A DNA stretch of 64,000 nt from Ectobius pallidus (Eukaryota; Arthropoda; Insecta; Blattodea; Ectobiidae), in the NCBI GenBank assembly GCA_964059195.1, contig CAXKWD010000009.1, forward strand, positions 47,587,160 to 47,651,159, in the 5' to 3' direction. Made by a program: the position numbers and the translations under genes. The first letter of the stretch is position 1. The number at the start of each line of letters is the position of its first letter. This document shows positions 12,003-23,105 of this stretch, in pieces. The notes beneath the pieces are model-generated. The model had not been told where the DNA came from. It did not search any database and worked only from the letters and a program-made list of their open reading frames with translations.

Positions 12003-12675
12003 TTGGGTCTACAAAGCTTCAACGCCAGACATAGTAACGGCGTCGTCATCGTCGTCACCATCGTCATCATCATCATCTTCACCATCGTCGTCATCTGCGT
12101 CACTGTCATGTCCCACTTGAATTACAAGCTTTTCTGTTACTGCATCAATGACCGGTTCTTGGGCAATGTACGTTTCTTCAATGTCTCGAACATGTCGGCA
12201 GCTTGAAATCCAGTCTTCGGATGTCATGGACTGACATTTCTCTTCTGCATTGCAGAGTCCAAAGTAAAAAGTACGTTTTTCTTTTCCACGTGGTCTTTGA
12301 GTGACTTCCAAATTAAGTCTATGGGGTTTAGGTCGGAGCGGTAAGGTGGAAGTCGTAGAACGGAATGTTGAGAAAGAAGGACGTCAATTTCCAATGTTTT
12401 GAAAACGAGCTTTCTGGGTTTAACCAGTGAATATAATTCTGGTTTCAGCATTTTCGAGTGAAATGGAATACCATGTATTGTAAGCCAATTCATCATGCTG
12501 CATCCTGCATGAGGAATTTGGAGCGGGGTTAAGTTCTACGTTGTGGTATGGTGCATTATCGATTACTAGAACAGAGTTTTGGGGAAGGTTGGGTATTAAT
12601 TTAGTCATAAGCCATTTTTGATAATTGAGAAAATTCATGTCATCGTGGTAATCTCCTGATTTTGTACCCGACTTA
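12003..12675 (-). pseudogene. IS630/Tc1-like DDE transposase pseudogene, 3' half
   Basis: On the minus strand the gene reads from KSGTKSGDYHDD at the 12675 end into NSVLVIDNAPYHN (second catalytic Asp of a DDE_3-type domain), then PELYSLV, LRLPPYRSDLNPIDLIW (the block that normally carries the third acidic residue, here DLNPID where DLNPIE is usual), then EDWISSCRHV, and ends in an Asp-rich tail (about 12020-12110). At least two frameshifts separate the pieces (overlapping frames 12420-12638, 12224-12496, 12009-12311). The acidic tail after a VTEKL...I block is typical of an intronless DDE_3 transposase family common in insects. The 5' half lies at 15532-16235, separated by an inserted element. 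Assignment to IS630/Tc1 versus Zator is not certain. Confidence 0.75.
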
Positions 12676-13654
12676 TGGCCGGTTTCTATAAACTCGCGAA
12701 TTACCTATGGGTAAATTATCCCATGAACAGAATTTACACAAGGAAAACTCTTACGAACAGAAATAATTTAAAGATAACGATCACACACAGTTTTGGCGAG
12801 TTTCTAGATAAAAGTCCACTGGGTAAATATGAAAATGAGAGAAAAAATGTTTCTATAAACTAGGGCTAGATCTTTCCAAGGGTAAATCTTTGGGTTAATT
12901 TATCCTTTCATGGATGGCTGGATAAAATTTAACCTCTCGTAGGATAAATATGGCGGACGTGCATGGATTGTAGTACCTGTAAAATACAGTTTTAGAAGTG
13001 CTGAGATGATCTGTAATGTTGACTTTGTTTCTCCGTAATAGGATGGACTTATCAGAATTTATATACATATTTCTTATTGAAATTTTCATGTACCGTACAT
13101 TGTCGCTAATGACTGTATTTGCCGGTATTTGGTAGCAGTGAGTGTGCAAACATTGCAAACTAGAGTCGTACTTCTCATTTTTCCTTCCTCTTACGCATTA
13201 GATCTCGACAGTAGTAGTATTTATATGAAGATAATGTTCTTCCGAACTAATTATAGGCTATTCCACATTGAGAAAAAAGCATTGGGTTATATGGGAGAGT
13301 TGCAGTCGATCTTTACACGTATTTTTCCTTGTTTGTAGACTTCAAATAATACATTTTAATTCACTAAACACATCTTCAGTAAGAACAATTTCATTTTCAT
13401 ATGCTAAATGTTTCTATACTATTAAAATTAAAAGGAAATACAATTATTTTAATAACGTAAGAAAACTATTTCGCAGAGCGGCATTGAGCTGCATTGCCAA
13501 TTTTAACGAGGGGTAATCCGCTTTAGAATGCAGGCCAGAGGCGTCAAGAGGAGGGATGGTACAGTTAAGGGTAAAATTTTACAGTTAAGCAAATACAGCT
13601 AGAGTAGCCGAGGTTACTTATCAGTGGCAGCTGTGTTGTACAGTGAAGGCGTTT

Positions 13655-14400
13655 GTGAAACGCAAACAGGGCAAAGTATTAAATAGTGATTCGTGAAAAA
13701 TTGTGTTCCAAGTATAGGAATATATTAAATGTAGGGATCCTAGACATAGTGTTAATTACTACACAGAAGAATGTGCAGGTCCACCGCTGTGGCTCAGGGG
13801 ATGCGTCCAATCCTCTCACGCAGCGGGCCCGAGTTCGATTCCTGGTCGTGAGGTTTTTTCCGGGGTTTTCCCTCACCTGTGAAACAAATGTCGGGTAACT
13901 TTAGGCCCTTGTGGTCCCCGGATATCATCTGGACGTCATTATCATCTTCATCCCCATCCTCGCCTTGTTCTGAGTGAGTGTGTGTGTTGTGTTCGTGTTG
14001 TCTCGGAGGTGGCCCCGGCATTGGGCTGATCACTCATCCGGGGAGGCCCTCCATGTCCTTGTCTGGTCAAAAAAGTATGTCTGTCTGTGTTGTGATCCAT
14101 AGTTCATTCCTCTCCTGACAGGTCGCGGCCCGGTAAGGCCCGGGCGGCGCGGGCCACATAAAGGTCCCTACAAGGGAGAGGTAAAACTACGAAAGAGAAA
14201 AGAGAAGAATGTGCCGAAGCAACAGGCGCGTCACTGTCGTCAATATTTAAAATTAGAAACGAAGCTTCGCGCGGGCCTATTGTGACTCCGAGAAAGAAGA
14301 AAGAAGACATTGAAACGAGTAAGGAAGAACAGCAGGAAAGAAACATATTCAGATTTTGTGAGGGCTGGAATCCGCCGGAAAGTTCACGGTTTCTTTTTTG
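13655..14400 (+). pseudogene. N-terminal transposase fragment, split by a SINE
   Basis: Before the SINE the frames read KRKQGKVLNSDS and, after a frame slip, REKLCSKYRN. After the SINE (from about 14212) the frame reads AEATGASLSSIFKIRNEAS followed by TPRKKK, ending at a TGA near 14400. In DDE_3 transposases of the kind found at 12003-16235, the N-terminus has the same order: KRGK-V-HS-RE, then a helix-turn-helix AEATG-S---I--I-KEAS, then a basic TPRKKK linker. So this looks like the DNA-binding part of a second, different family member in opposite orientation. It may be the remnant of the transposase of the surrounding 12676-15531 element, which is inference. Confidence 0.5.
13777..14202 (+). 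mobile_element. tRNA-derived SINE, copy 1 (12-bp target duplication)
   Basis: About 426 bp. It starts with a tRNA-like head (GTCCACCGCTGTGGCTCAGG..., A box TGGCTCAGGGGATG, B box GAGTTCGATTCC) and continues with a long body shared with 22312-22771, including a TGTGTGTGTTGTG stretch and GTCGCGGCCCGGTAAGGCCC. It ends in GGGAGAGGTAAAACTACGA and a purine-rich tail. It is flanked by the perfect direct repeat AGAAGAATGTGC (13765-13776 and 14203-14214), as expected for LINE-mediated retrotransposition. Confidence 0.85.
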
Positions 14401-14406
14401 AAAACC

Positions 14407-14662
14407 GACCTCCGTCATTATCTTTGATCCTGAATGCTGTGAATGAGAACCATGATCTACCTCCCTAATTTCACCAGTTGCTCACACACTCATGCCGAAC
14501 AAGGCATGGATGAGATGATCATAATGAAATGACGGTCAAATGATATCCTGGAACTACAAGGGCTTAAAAGTTACCCGACAATCGCCTCACAGGTGAGGAA
14601 AAATCCCACCTAGGCAACTTGTAACGCCCGGGAATCGAACACAGGTCCCATGCATCCCATGC
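14407..14662 (-). repeat. Diverged SINE copy of the same superfamily, minus strand
   Basis: The reverse complement reads GTTCGATTCCCGGGCGTTAC, then CCTAGGTGGGATTTTTCC, TCACCTGTGAGGCGATTGTC, GGGTAACTTTTAAGCCCTTG and so on. These follow the same order as the body of the SINEs at 13777 and 22312 but with many differences. It lies only ~200 bp from copy 1, inside the TTA-flanked element. Confidence 0.65.
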
Positions 14663-15344
14663 GCCATATCATTAATATTAATATTATTTGTATTATTATA
14701 GTAGTATTTACGCTAATATTTGAACTGACGTATATAAGGCAACCACAAAAGAACGAATGCATTCCTGCTAATGAGCAAGGAGTTCCCTCTGTGCCGTACC
14801 CGACTTCCAGCGGTGACGAGTATTCAAAATATTACTGTCTGTTGTTAATTTCATTTAAATTTAATAATCAGTTCTTAATTTTATTAAGTTTCAGTACAGC
14901 ATAATTCAGTGATGGAAATATCAATTGTCATGGCTAGTTGTGAAGCGAAATTAAACGAAACACTGTAGTCCTACTATTTTACGTTTATTGATGCGCGAAT
15001 GTATCATCGTTTCATTATACTGTTAATAGAATAATTTTATTAGTTATTGCCTCACAGAACAGAGAGTCAGTTGGCAGGCCCAACGTTAACTGACGTGTGT
15101 CTGAAAGTTATGAGCACGCTGTACTTTGTTAGAAAGAGAGGTGCTAACGGTACTATTGTCATCTCTGTCTTTCGGGTAGGTGATTCACGGCAACCGTGTA
15201 GCCCATAAGAGCAATGCTTTTTTCTCAATGTGGAATAGCCTATAGTATGATATATATTGCAAAACCATGTCTTGACTTGCAGTAGTGGTATCATAGGCTG
15301 AAACAATTACATCTCCGTTATTCAAGATGTGTTCTCAGTGTTCA

Positions 15345-15415
15345 CCGTAGCTCATTGTCAGCGTGCTGGATTACGGTTCAAGAGGTCCACTGTTCGATCC
15401 CCGGCATGGTAGTAT
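15345..15415 (+). repeat. tRNA-like sequence
   Basis: TAGCTCATTGTCAGCGTG resembles an A box and CTGTTCGATCCCCGGC a B box at tRNA-like spacing, but the acceptor and D stems do not pair well. Probably the head of a decayed SINE. Confidence 0.45.
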
Positions 15416-15531
15416 ATATTATTTTTTATTTCCTCATTATACCATTAGTGCTCTGGTGGGTGATTCTGGAACTAAGTTGTCCATTGGATAATTTACCCAT
15501 AGGTATTTCGCGAGTTTATAGAAACCGGGCA

Positions 15532-16235
15532 TTAAACATTAGAAGTGCATTGGGCACAAAACCGTCTTCACCACCTGCATGTACAATTAGGCTATAGCCC
15601 GTTGTCCCTTCGAAACCGTGTTACTGTTGTCACTCCATGCGTGTATTTTTGGTGTGCTATGAATGAATGTAGGTCTCGTCCGTGTAGATGATTGGTCGCT
15701 CTTCTTCCCTGTACGTTGTAAGACATCGTAAATACTTCAGACGTAACTTACGGATGTCCATTTTCTCATTTAATATCTTCCGGTTATTCACTGAAACGTA
15801 AATCTTTCAACACTTGTCTTAAAGTCCATTTGCCTCCAGGAAAATTAATTTTGTTCTTTAGGACAGGTAATAGTGTTTTTAAAGTTGCCCTTTACTCATT
15901 TGTCTTGTGAAATTCATTCACCGTTCTTCTAATTACACACTTATCAAAATCATCTAAGTCTGTTTTCACTTTTTTCTTGGTCGTTTTTTGTGTGGAGTAT
16001 TAAATCTCGTTCCATCTTGAACACATTTGTTTTACATTTCTCTTAATGCTGCTGAATGAAATTGCTGTAGCATCCGAAACACGCTGCTGAATTGCATATT
16101 TAGGGTCATCTGTTTGAAATACCTACAAACATCCCATACTATTTCTCTACTCTGACTGTGAATCACTTTACTACCACTGCTCGAATAACTACATTCGCCT
16201 TCCATTGCTCTTAATAACGTATCACACTTCACTAT
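15532..16235 (-). pseudogene. IS630/Tc1-like DDE transposase pseudogene, 5' half
   Basis: Minus-strand continuation of 12003-12675. The likely start is near 16232 (MKCDTLLRAMEGECSYSSSG), followed by SKVIHSQSREIVWDVCRYFK (the N-terminal block of the family). After frame breaks come DDFDKCVIRRTVNEFHK, LPVLKNKINFPGGKWTLRQV, a degraded region that should hold the first catalytic Asp (HLHGRDLHSF), and HAGGEDGFVPNALLMF, where the TTA-flanked element enters. Several stops and frameshifts are present, so it is dead. The joined gene would encode roughly 430-450 residues. Confidence 0.75.
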
Positions 16236-19200
16236 TGAATGCTGTGAGGCTAACTAAGATGTTTTTACACGGTATGTACAGTATGAACTGGCAGCGAACA
16301 TCAGGTGCTATGAGGGTCAGGTAGGTCTAAATTTCGTCATCATAGACTACTGCGCATCCGTTTGTTTGGCTCAGGTCTTACCGATCGAGTTATATGTCTG
16401 TATTATAATTTTGTTAATTTAATTTTGGGGGTGGGTTCTTGGAAAATTACTTACAAGTCATATGGGTCACAAGTAAAAAAGGTTAAAGACCACTGAACTA
16501 GAGAACTATAGAGAAATGAAATAATATTGTGGATCAGAGATATTCTTATTAAATAATAGCAGGGAAGAAATAATTGGGTTAGCGTGGTGACACCGTGGGA
16601 TCTGAAAAATAAAAAAACAGAAGAGACATCGTTGGAAAAGGAGTGTACCCATTATGTAATAATAAACAGGACGAATTGCACAATGCATTGGAATTATTAT
16701 TGAAGAGAAGTTTCAGTAGACAAAAAAATATTTAAATCGAACAAATTAATAGAATATAAGAGAATTTGCTGTTCGAGGAATGCCTCCCTTTAAAAAAAAA
16801 CTAAGCAAATTCCTGTTTTTAGTTAAGAAAAATTGAAATCGGTGGTAAGAGATTAAAATACTTAAAATCCATAACTATTTGCTAAAAAAAAAAGTTAAAA
16901 GAGATATTAAAGTTTTTGTTTGAATTTAGTTATCTCTGGAAAACAGAAATGTAACAGGCAGGTATCTTTGATGTATTTTGTTTTGATGATGAAAATAAAT
17001 AAATAAAATGTTATATATATACATAACGTCTCCACGAGTTTACTTTTAATTGTTAATTTTGTTGGAACTAGTAACTGATTCCTCCACAAAGAAAAGGAAG
17101 GAAGATAAAGAACCTTACTCAGAAGTTCGTCTTCTAATTAAGGAAAGTAATCGAAATGAGTAAAGAAAAGCAGCTGGTTTTCAACAGAATTACAACTAAT
17201 TAAGAGTGACCGCCTCTGTCAGGCCCTGCCTACCTAAAACGGAGATGCGGGCTTTCTTACGCCACAGCTAACTGTAAAGTTAGGAAACAACTAGCATCTT
17301 CGTAAGAAAAGATCTCGAAAAGTCGGTTTCATATCCTGAAGACAGCTCATCTGTAATCTACCTACACAACATTCTCAATAACCGTACGGTTTTCAAAGAA
17401 ATACAACAAAGAAGGCTGTAAAGTTTAAATTGAATAGAAATCTTTACAAGCCCATTGCCAATCAACTAATTAACCCAAGATTAGACAGAATGTTATCGAA
17501 ATATAAAAAGAATGGAATATGACGTCTACATCAAGTGTATTCTTATTATAATAAAAATCGTTCATTTTCTATTGAACATCGCTTATTTTTGTACGTGTAT
17601 TAAGTACGAAACAAAGAAATAAACTTTAAATCACCAATATTTGAATTTATGTATTTAAAAAATACACTATTGTATTATTAACAAGTCACATCTGTGGGTT
17701 GCCTATAGAGACAAAGAGTACAATACAAGCCAAAAAGTAATTGAGCAAAGAAAGAAGTAGGATTAAAATTTAAGATATATACATAATATGATTTCTCAAT
17801 ATACCTACGGATTCTCTAAGACTTTCCAAACTTCTGTTAAAATATAGGCCTAATTATTCCTAATCTCTTGAATGTGACTTTTAGTTCTTTTTCTCACAGT
17901 AGTAGTAGGGGATGGTACGTAGGATTATAGATGTCCTGTTTTCCTTGTTCCTCGTTTACTTCAAACGCCATAGTAGGGTCAATTATAAAACCAGTTCTTG
18001 TGGTTCCATTAAAAACAATTATATCTATTTGCCTTTTACGCCCGGAAGTAAAGATACAACGCACTTTTACAAAGGTATAATATCCGACATCTTGAAGGCC
18101 AATTGCGATAATTAACATTGCTTAACTTATGTTGCGGATGTTTCGAACAGTTTCGCGGTGCTGTACTAAGCAGAGGAATTCGTAATAGATTAAATGGGTT
18201 AATTCTAATTGGAGGTAAAATTGATCTGATTCCAATTGGGGTCATATAACATAACCGTATATCATAATATATTTGAGACATGTAACGCAAATTCGAGTGT
18301 TGTAGAATTCAGAATTCAAGGGCTAAGGTGACATCATAAACTATCAACATAAACATCAAGTTCAGTGACTTACCGTAACACAAACTAAGCACGAATAAGC
18401 TATAAAACGAACCGATCACACAGGAAGCCAAAATCATGTTGTCATATTAAGTGAAGAAATATGTACTTCATTATTCATCTCAATCGACTCCCAATCAAAT
18501 GTTACCCAATATGCCTGTTTAAATGTAAACACTAGAGTGGCACACAGAATAGTACACTATGCAACGAGCCTGAACAATGGCATTTACTAAGATACTATGT
18601 TTTTATGAAACGAGCAAAGCGAGAATAGGCCTACCTCGTAATTTGATGAAACAAACGGCTCTCGGACAACAGCTCCTCGTATTTCTCATCTTTTCTGAAA
18701 GATGACAGGCTACAAGGCATCCAGGCCGTCTCTTGACGCTTTAACGTCAAACAACGCACATTAAGTAAACTTAATTTAGTATCATATTAAAATTAACATG
18801 AATAGAATTGATTTTATTTTAAATACAGTTTGTTTAATATGCAGTTTTATTTGCTGCTCTCAAGGTTTCAAGATCATTCCGTGTTCGTTAATAATCGATA
18901 CCACACCTGAGTTATAATGAAAAACTGTATCGTAATGAATATAATTAGGATACCGTTACATCACATGTAGTAAGCGTATTATATAATGGTGGAACAAAAA
19001 AGACATTAATTGGCTGGAGTCATGAGTTGGCTTCAAATTTTTAGGCGACGCTGGAGACATTTTAACAACAAACACATCTTTATGAAGAAATGTTTTAAAA
19101 TGTTGGCTCCCCTAATTAGGACTTAACCCAATTAATATACAGAAATGTTAAAATTCAGGCGGATAATCTATTTAGGCACCACTATGTTATTGTAAACAGC

Positions 19201-19330
19201 AGGATTTGTGTAGTAAAGCCTTAAGTTAAACTTCGCACCTCAAGTGTACAAATTTCCAACCTTATTAATCACATCATGGGACAATAGATCTAATTTAGTT
19301 TCAACAGCTGGGACTTACCAGCCAGTTAGA
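16236..19330. other. No recognisable feature
   Basis: AT-rich, with only short frames lacking motifs (for example 16506-16688, 16907-17089, 17894-18118). I see no tRNA boxes, terminal repeats or transposase motifs. Confidence 0.5.
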
Positions 19331-19351
19331 TAGACTCTGCATGTATACTGC

Positions 19352-20104
19352 AGAACATGAAAAGAAACATGTTTTCAGATCATGCGAAGAATTCGGAATA
19401 CCCTGCTGTGATTCCAACAAATAGAGCTAAACCATGGCCTCCTTTATTGTACCAGGCCGGAGCAGTTCAATCTGGCAACATTTGATTCCGGCCGGCAATT
19501 TCAGTGTTGGGATATGGATATGGATGATTGAACGTTGTGTTCTGTGTTTTACTACGTTTTCTCATAGAAATTACCAGCTGTATATTACGAGATTTAATGC
19601 CATAGTATGTTGTGTATCTAGTGTGACATTTGTATAGTAATATAATATGGAATGAAGTATTGCATAATATTGTTTTACGGATTCAGAAAGGTGAGTGTGT
19701 TATATCGCGAGTACGAGCGGTTTCATTTTATGTTAAAAATCGACATAATAAATCTATCTTTATTCTTGGAGGTTTACTTTACACGTAAAATTATCAGTAA
19801 CTGAAAATAAATATCATTAAAGATTTCAGCTTCCCACGCGATGTACAAATGTCTTGAAGCATTAGCGTAATGCCATAACACAAACCGGCCGGAACTGATC
19901 AGCTGGTGAGAGAGACTGTCCTGGCCTGGTACAATAAAGGAGGCCGTGGCTAAACTAATTGAAACTGGAATAACGGTGCCTTCGCTTGAAAGAAAACGGA
20001 TTCACATCACACCAGGTGGCAGAAATCATGTTGATAAAAATAGCATAATAGAGGCGTTGAGAAAGATGAAACACGAAACTGTCGACTGTTTCGTTAGCGG
20101 TAAC
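19352..20104 (+). pseudogene. Unidentified open frame interrupted by the MITE
   Basis: If the MITE and one target copy are removed, an open frame runs from about 19336 to a TAA near 20104. It includes AKNSEYPAVIPTNRAKLIET, ITVPSLERKRIHITPGGRNH and KHETVDCFVSGN. The MITE falls between Lys and Leu codons without shifting the frame. TACTGCAG just before 19354 and GCGGTAACT near 20098 could be splice sites, so this may be a former exon or a transposon gene. I do not recognise the protein. Confidence 0.35.
19433..19948. mobile_element. MITE, 516 bp, with ~28-bp terminal inverted repeats
   Basis: Left end CATGGCCTCCTTTATTGTAC followed by CAGGCCGGA; right end, reverse complement, CACGGCCTCCTTTATTGTAC followed by CAGGCCAGGA. 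It is flanked by the direct repeat GCTAAAC (19426-19432 and 19949-19955), 7 bp perfect or 8 bp with one mismatch. The interior has no coding capacity. Superfamily unclear; an imperfect 8-bp duplication would suit hAT. Confidence 0.8.
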
Positions 20105-20201
20105 TAAAAAGAGAATTTCGTTTCGTCATTCTCTCATCCGTAAGGCAGAGTTAAAAACGTTGCATGTGTATGCGTATCCATAGTAATGTCTGTGAAGGGT
20201 A

Positions 20202-20263
20202 TAATAATAATAATAATAATAAGAAGAAGAAGATGAAGAAGAAGAAGAAGAAGAAGAAGAAGC
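20202..20263. repeat. AAT/AAG microsatellite
   Basis: (AAT)n runs directly into (AAG)n with one interruption (ATG). Confidence 0.9.
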
Positions 20264-20440
20264 AAAAAACACAAGTAAGGATCCGTAGAACGTTCAGAAC
20301 AATCTGAAAAAAATTATTTAGATCTAACTATTAAGAGCCCAGATTTCTATGCAAAATGCATATTTATTTTCATACTCCTAAACATAAGGAAAAAGTTGAA
20401 TTACATAAGACCCTCCTTGACAAGCTTAACTTTATTTGAC

Positions 20441-20655
20441 AGTTAGATATATGCATATGCATTCATTAACCACATATTATTGTCTCTGTTGGACATTACA
20501 TGGTAATATTATAGGGGAAAATTCCTCTGACACTGGGATTTGAATCCACGACCTTTGGCTATCCGTGCCAATGCTCTATCAACTGAGCTAAGCCAGAGTT
20601 CACTTCACAGCGCCAGATAGAACTTCTCTCCTATACTGGCTTCAGGGCTATGAAC
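20441..20655 (-). mobile_element. tRNA-Phe-like SINE, diverged solitary copy
   Basis: Minus-strand copy of the repeat that is amplified at 26886-27989. It has the flank GTCTCTGTTGGACATTACAT, the tRNA-like core at 20525-20597 (with changes in the T arm and anticodon stem), and the GAATTGAACTC/GCGCTGTGAA side. This dispersed single copy shows that the 27 kb array is built from an interspersed repeat. Confidence 0.7.
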
Positions 20656-20869
20656 TTGAAACTAGAGTTACTGTTTTGACTTGGAAGAAAACAGATTTCC
20701 ATTCTCGAGAAACTTAGTTCAGAAAAAATTGCTCGTAGATCCTTGTTGTAGTTTGTACTTCAATTAAGAATAATTATTTACCAAATTTTAGAATGGGATA
20801 AATACCCACCTTACGTATCTAACAGACTGTGAAAAAGTATGCATGAATTTGTCATTTTGCGTTCTTATA

Positions 20870-21695
20870 TTAATAATATCTGTTTTACGTTCTGTATACT
20901 TAGCTTTAATAAAAAATTTGATGCAATACGGAATAATTCGTTGGAGAGGCACTTCAAAATCTATTGTTATTCCTTTATTATTACTACAGAAATGTATAAT
21001 AAAGATTTGCTTAAATAAACCTTCGGATTACCCAACGAAACTTATTTAGGCCTAATGTAGGCTACCGGTATTAGATATTATGAAACTACATTAAATAAAT
21101 GTATTTATTTTTCTCGATAAACGTAAATCGAATTTTAAAACACATTTTCATCCTCATTGCCTCCTCAATCTTAATTGAAATTAAGCTGCGCTGAAACATG
21201 GTTCTTAGTTTTGAAGTAAGACTTGGATATACAATAATATATTTTAAAATATCCAAATATAAATAAAATGAATGTACACAGATTTAAGGTTAGAATAAGA
21301 TGTATTATAAAACAGTTATTCTAAAATAGTATTTCTCCTTTTCTTTGTGGTTTTTTTATAATTAAATACTAACAGTCATGCGTACCGGTATATATTTTTC
21401 TTGTGATTTTGTTGATTTTGTCCTTTTTAATTAGTTTTTGTGATTTAGTGTGTGTATGTGTGTTTTTTAACTTATTTATATTTTGCATTGTGCTTTTTTT
21501 TAAATTTGATTTTTTGGGGGAGGACGAACTAAACTGCAGCCGAGCCCAGGCATTTTGCTCTTTCGGGTGTAAATAATTTTTATTTATAATATATAATTAT
21601 AATTATATTATTAGTATATAATATATACCGTATATAATTATAATTATATTATAATTTGTATTGGATTATTTGAATTGTAAGAATAAAAAAGTGTA
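20870..21695 (+). pseudogene. 5'-truncated LINE, RT C-terminus and 3' UTR
   Basis: The frame over 20843-21049 reads VYLALIKNLMQYGIIRW... and LLLLQKCIIKICLNKPSDYP, matching the segment YLSLVQSVIQYGIIGW...LSLLQKRIIKICFKK of the LINE at 32251-33627. After it comes decayed sequence and a 3' UTR with GAACTAAACTGCAGCCGAGC...CGGGTGTAAATAAT, analogous to the 3' UTR of the other copy, then an AT-rich palindromic tail. It is a dead jockey-like fragment. Confidence 0.65.
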
Positions 21696-21787
21696 AAAAA
21701 TCATAATCACCATAATCAATAATAAAATTAATAATATGAAATAACCATTATAATCAATAACAGTAACAATAATTTTATTATTATAAT

Positions 21788-21816
21788 CTAATAATAATAA
21801 TAATAATAATAATAAA
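21788..21816. repeat. AAT microsatellite
   Basis: Uninterrupted (AAT)n. Confidence 0.9.
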
Positions 21817-22311
21817 ACCCATATTGTCCACTTCCAGAATTTTAGATGAATGGAATGTGACTGAGCACGCTCAAGGTTCTTAAAATACTAAAGGTTAGTC
21901 CACTTGCCACCCTGAGCGGTCATTGGCTGCGGGATGTGACGTGGCTAGGATGTCAGGCAGCCCCTTTCTCATAAGAAATGAATGGAGAACAGATGGTTTT
22001 TAATCTTTATTATTTAATTACAGGCAGCAACTATCAAGTGTTCTAACATGCCAACCCACAGTATAAGAACTGATCTATTAGGCTGTGTGGTAGAAATTGT
22101 AAAAATCGATCGGGTTTGGTTTAAAAATCGTAGTTATTGAAGCTGTTTTTACAGGCTAAGATCACATCTGCATGTGATGTTAAGATAATATGAATGTATT
22201 GGAGTTTCATGAGACTATAACACAGGACTATTTCTAATGTTCTGATTCGAAATAGACAGGAAATAAGAACCACATTTATAAATTAATTTTAATACTTCAT
22301 ATTAAAATACG

Positions 22312-22771
22312 TCCACCGCTGTGGCTCAGGAGATGCGTTCAATCCTCTCACGCAGCGGGCCCGGGTTCGATTCCTGGTCGGGACAAGTTACCTAGGCAAG
22401 GTTTTTTCCGGGGTTTTCCTTCACCTTTGAGACAAATGTCAGGTAACTTTAGGCCCTTGTGGTCCCCGGATATCGTCTGGCCGTCATTATCATCTTCATC
22501 CCCATCCTCGCCTTGTTCTGCGTGAGTGTGTGTGTGAATGGTGTGTACCGTCCTATGTGTTCGTGTTGTCTCGGAGGTGGCCCCGCGTTGGGCTGATCAC
22601 TCATCGGGGGAGGCCATCCATGTCCTTGTCTGGTCAAGAAAGTTTGTATGTGATTCAAAGATAATCCCTCTCCCGACAGGTCGCGGCCCTGTAAGGCCCG
22701 GGCGGCTTGGGTCGCTTAAATCCTAAAAGGGAGAAGTAAAACTACGACAGAGGGAAGAGAGGGAGGGAGGG
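22312..22771 (+). mobile_element. tRNA-derived SINE, copy 2 (11-bp target duplication)
   Basis: About 460 bp, same family as 13777-14202. It has a tRNA-like head with B box GGGTTCGATTCC, a block ACAAGTTACCTAGGCAAGG missing from copy 1, the common body, and a purine-rich end (GGGAGGGAGGG). It is flanked by a perfect 11-bp repeat ATTAAAATACG (22301-22311 and 22772-22782). Confidence 0.88.
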
Positions 22772-22959
22772 ATTAAAATACGGTAGGCATAAGTTATAAC
22801 TATTTATAAACTACTTGCAGGAAAAAAATCTATACAGTACTAATTACAATTAGGCCTTTTTAGTTACTAAATTGCCATAAGGTAATGTATCTAGTATGTA
22901 CTCTTTCACTGAACAAGGGAAGTATTTTTATACCACACACCAACTCGTTTAATTTGAAG

Positions 22960-23105
22960 GTATTTAATGACAGCCATGTAATCTTCGCCGGTGAGCCGGA
23001 ATTTTCTCCTTCAGTAGAGGGAGCCTGTAAATCTATAGAGACAAAGGTCTGTTTCATTTATGCATCGACCTGGAACGGGATAGAACCCACGACCATGGGC
23101 ACATA
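22960..23105 (-). repeat. Probable SINE fragment
   Basis: The reverse complement contains GTGGGTTCTATCCCGTTCC, a B-box-like word, followed by CAGGCTCCCTCTACTGAAGG and GGCTCACCGGCGAAGATTAC. This looks like the body of a tRNA-derived SINE. No target duplication was seen. Confidence 0.45.

Larger units (their letters stand above)
12676..15531. mobile_element. DNA transposon with TTA target duplication (Harbinger/Zator-like), 2.86 kb
   Basis: Near-perfect terminal inverted repeats of about 45 bp: the left begins TGGCCGGTTTCTATAAACTC, and the right (reverse complement) begins TGCCCGGTTTCTATAAACTC; both continue through ACCTATGGGTAAATTATCC. They are flanked by TTA on both sides (12673-12675 and 15532-15534). 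Removing the element plus one TTA restores the reading frame of the interrupted transposase exactly, which fixes the ends. Three-bp TWA duplications fit PIF/Harbinger; Zator also makes 3-bp duplications. Inside are an inner inverted repeat (about 13248-13295 with 15195-15250), two SINE copies and a fragment of a transposase on the plus strand. No intact transposase was seen. Confidence 0.85.

Noticed and set aside
12009..12206. Asp-rich protein or GTCATC microsatellite gene
   Set aside because: The acidic run is the natural C-terminal tail of the decayed DDE transposase; the opposite-strand frame is its shadow.
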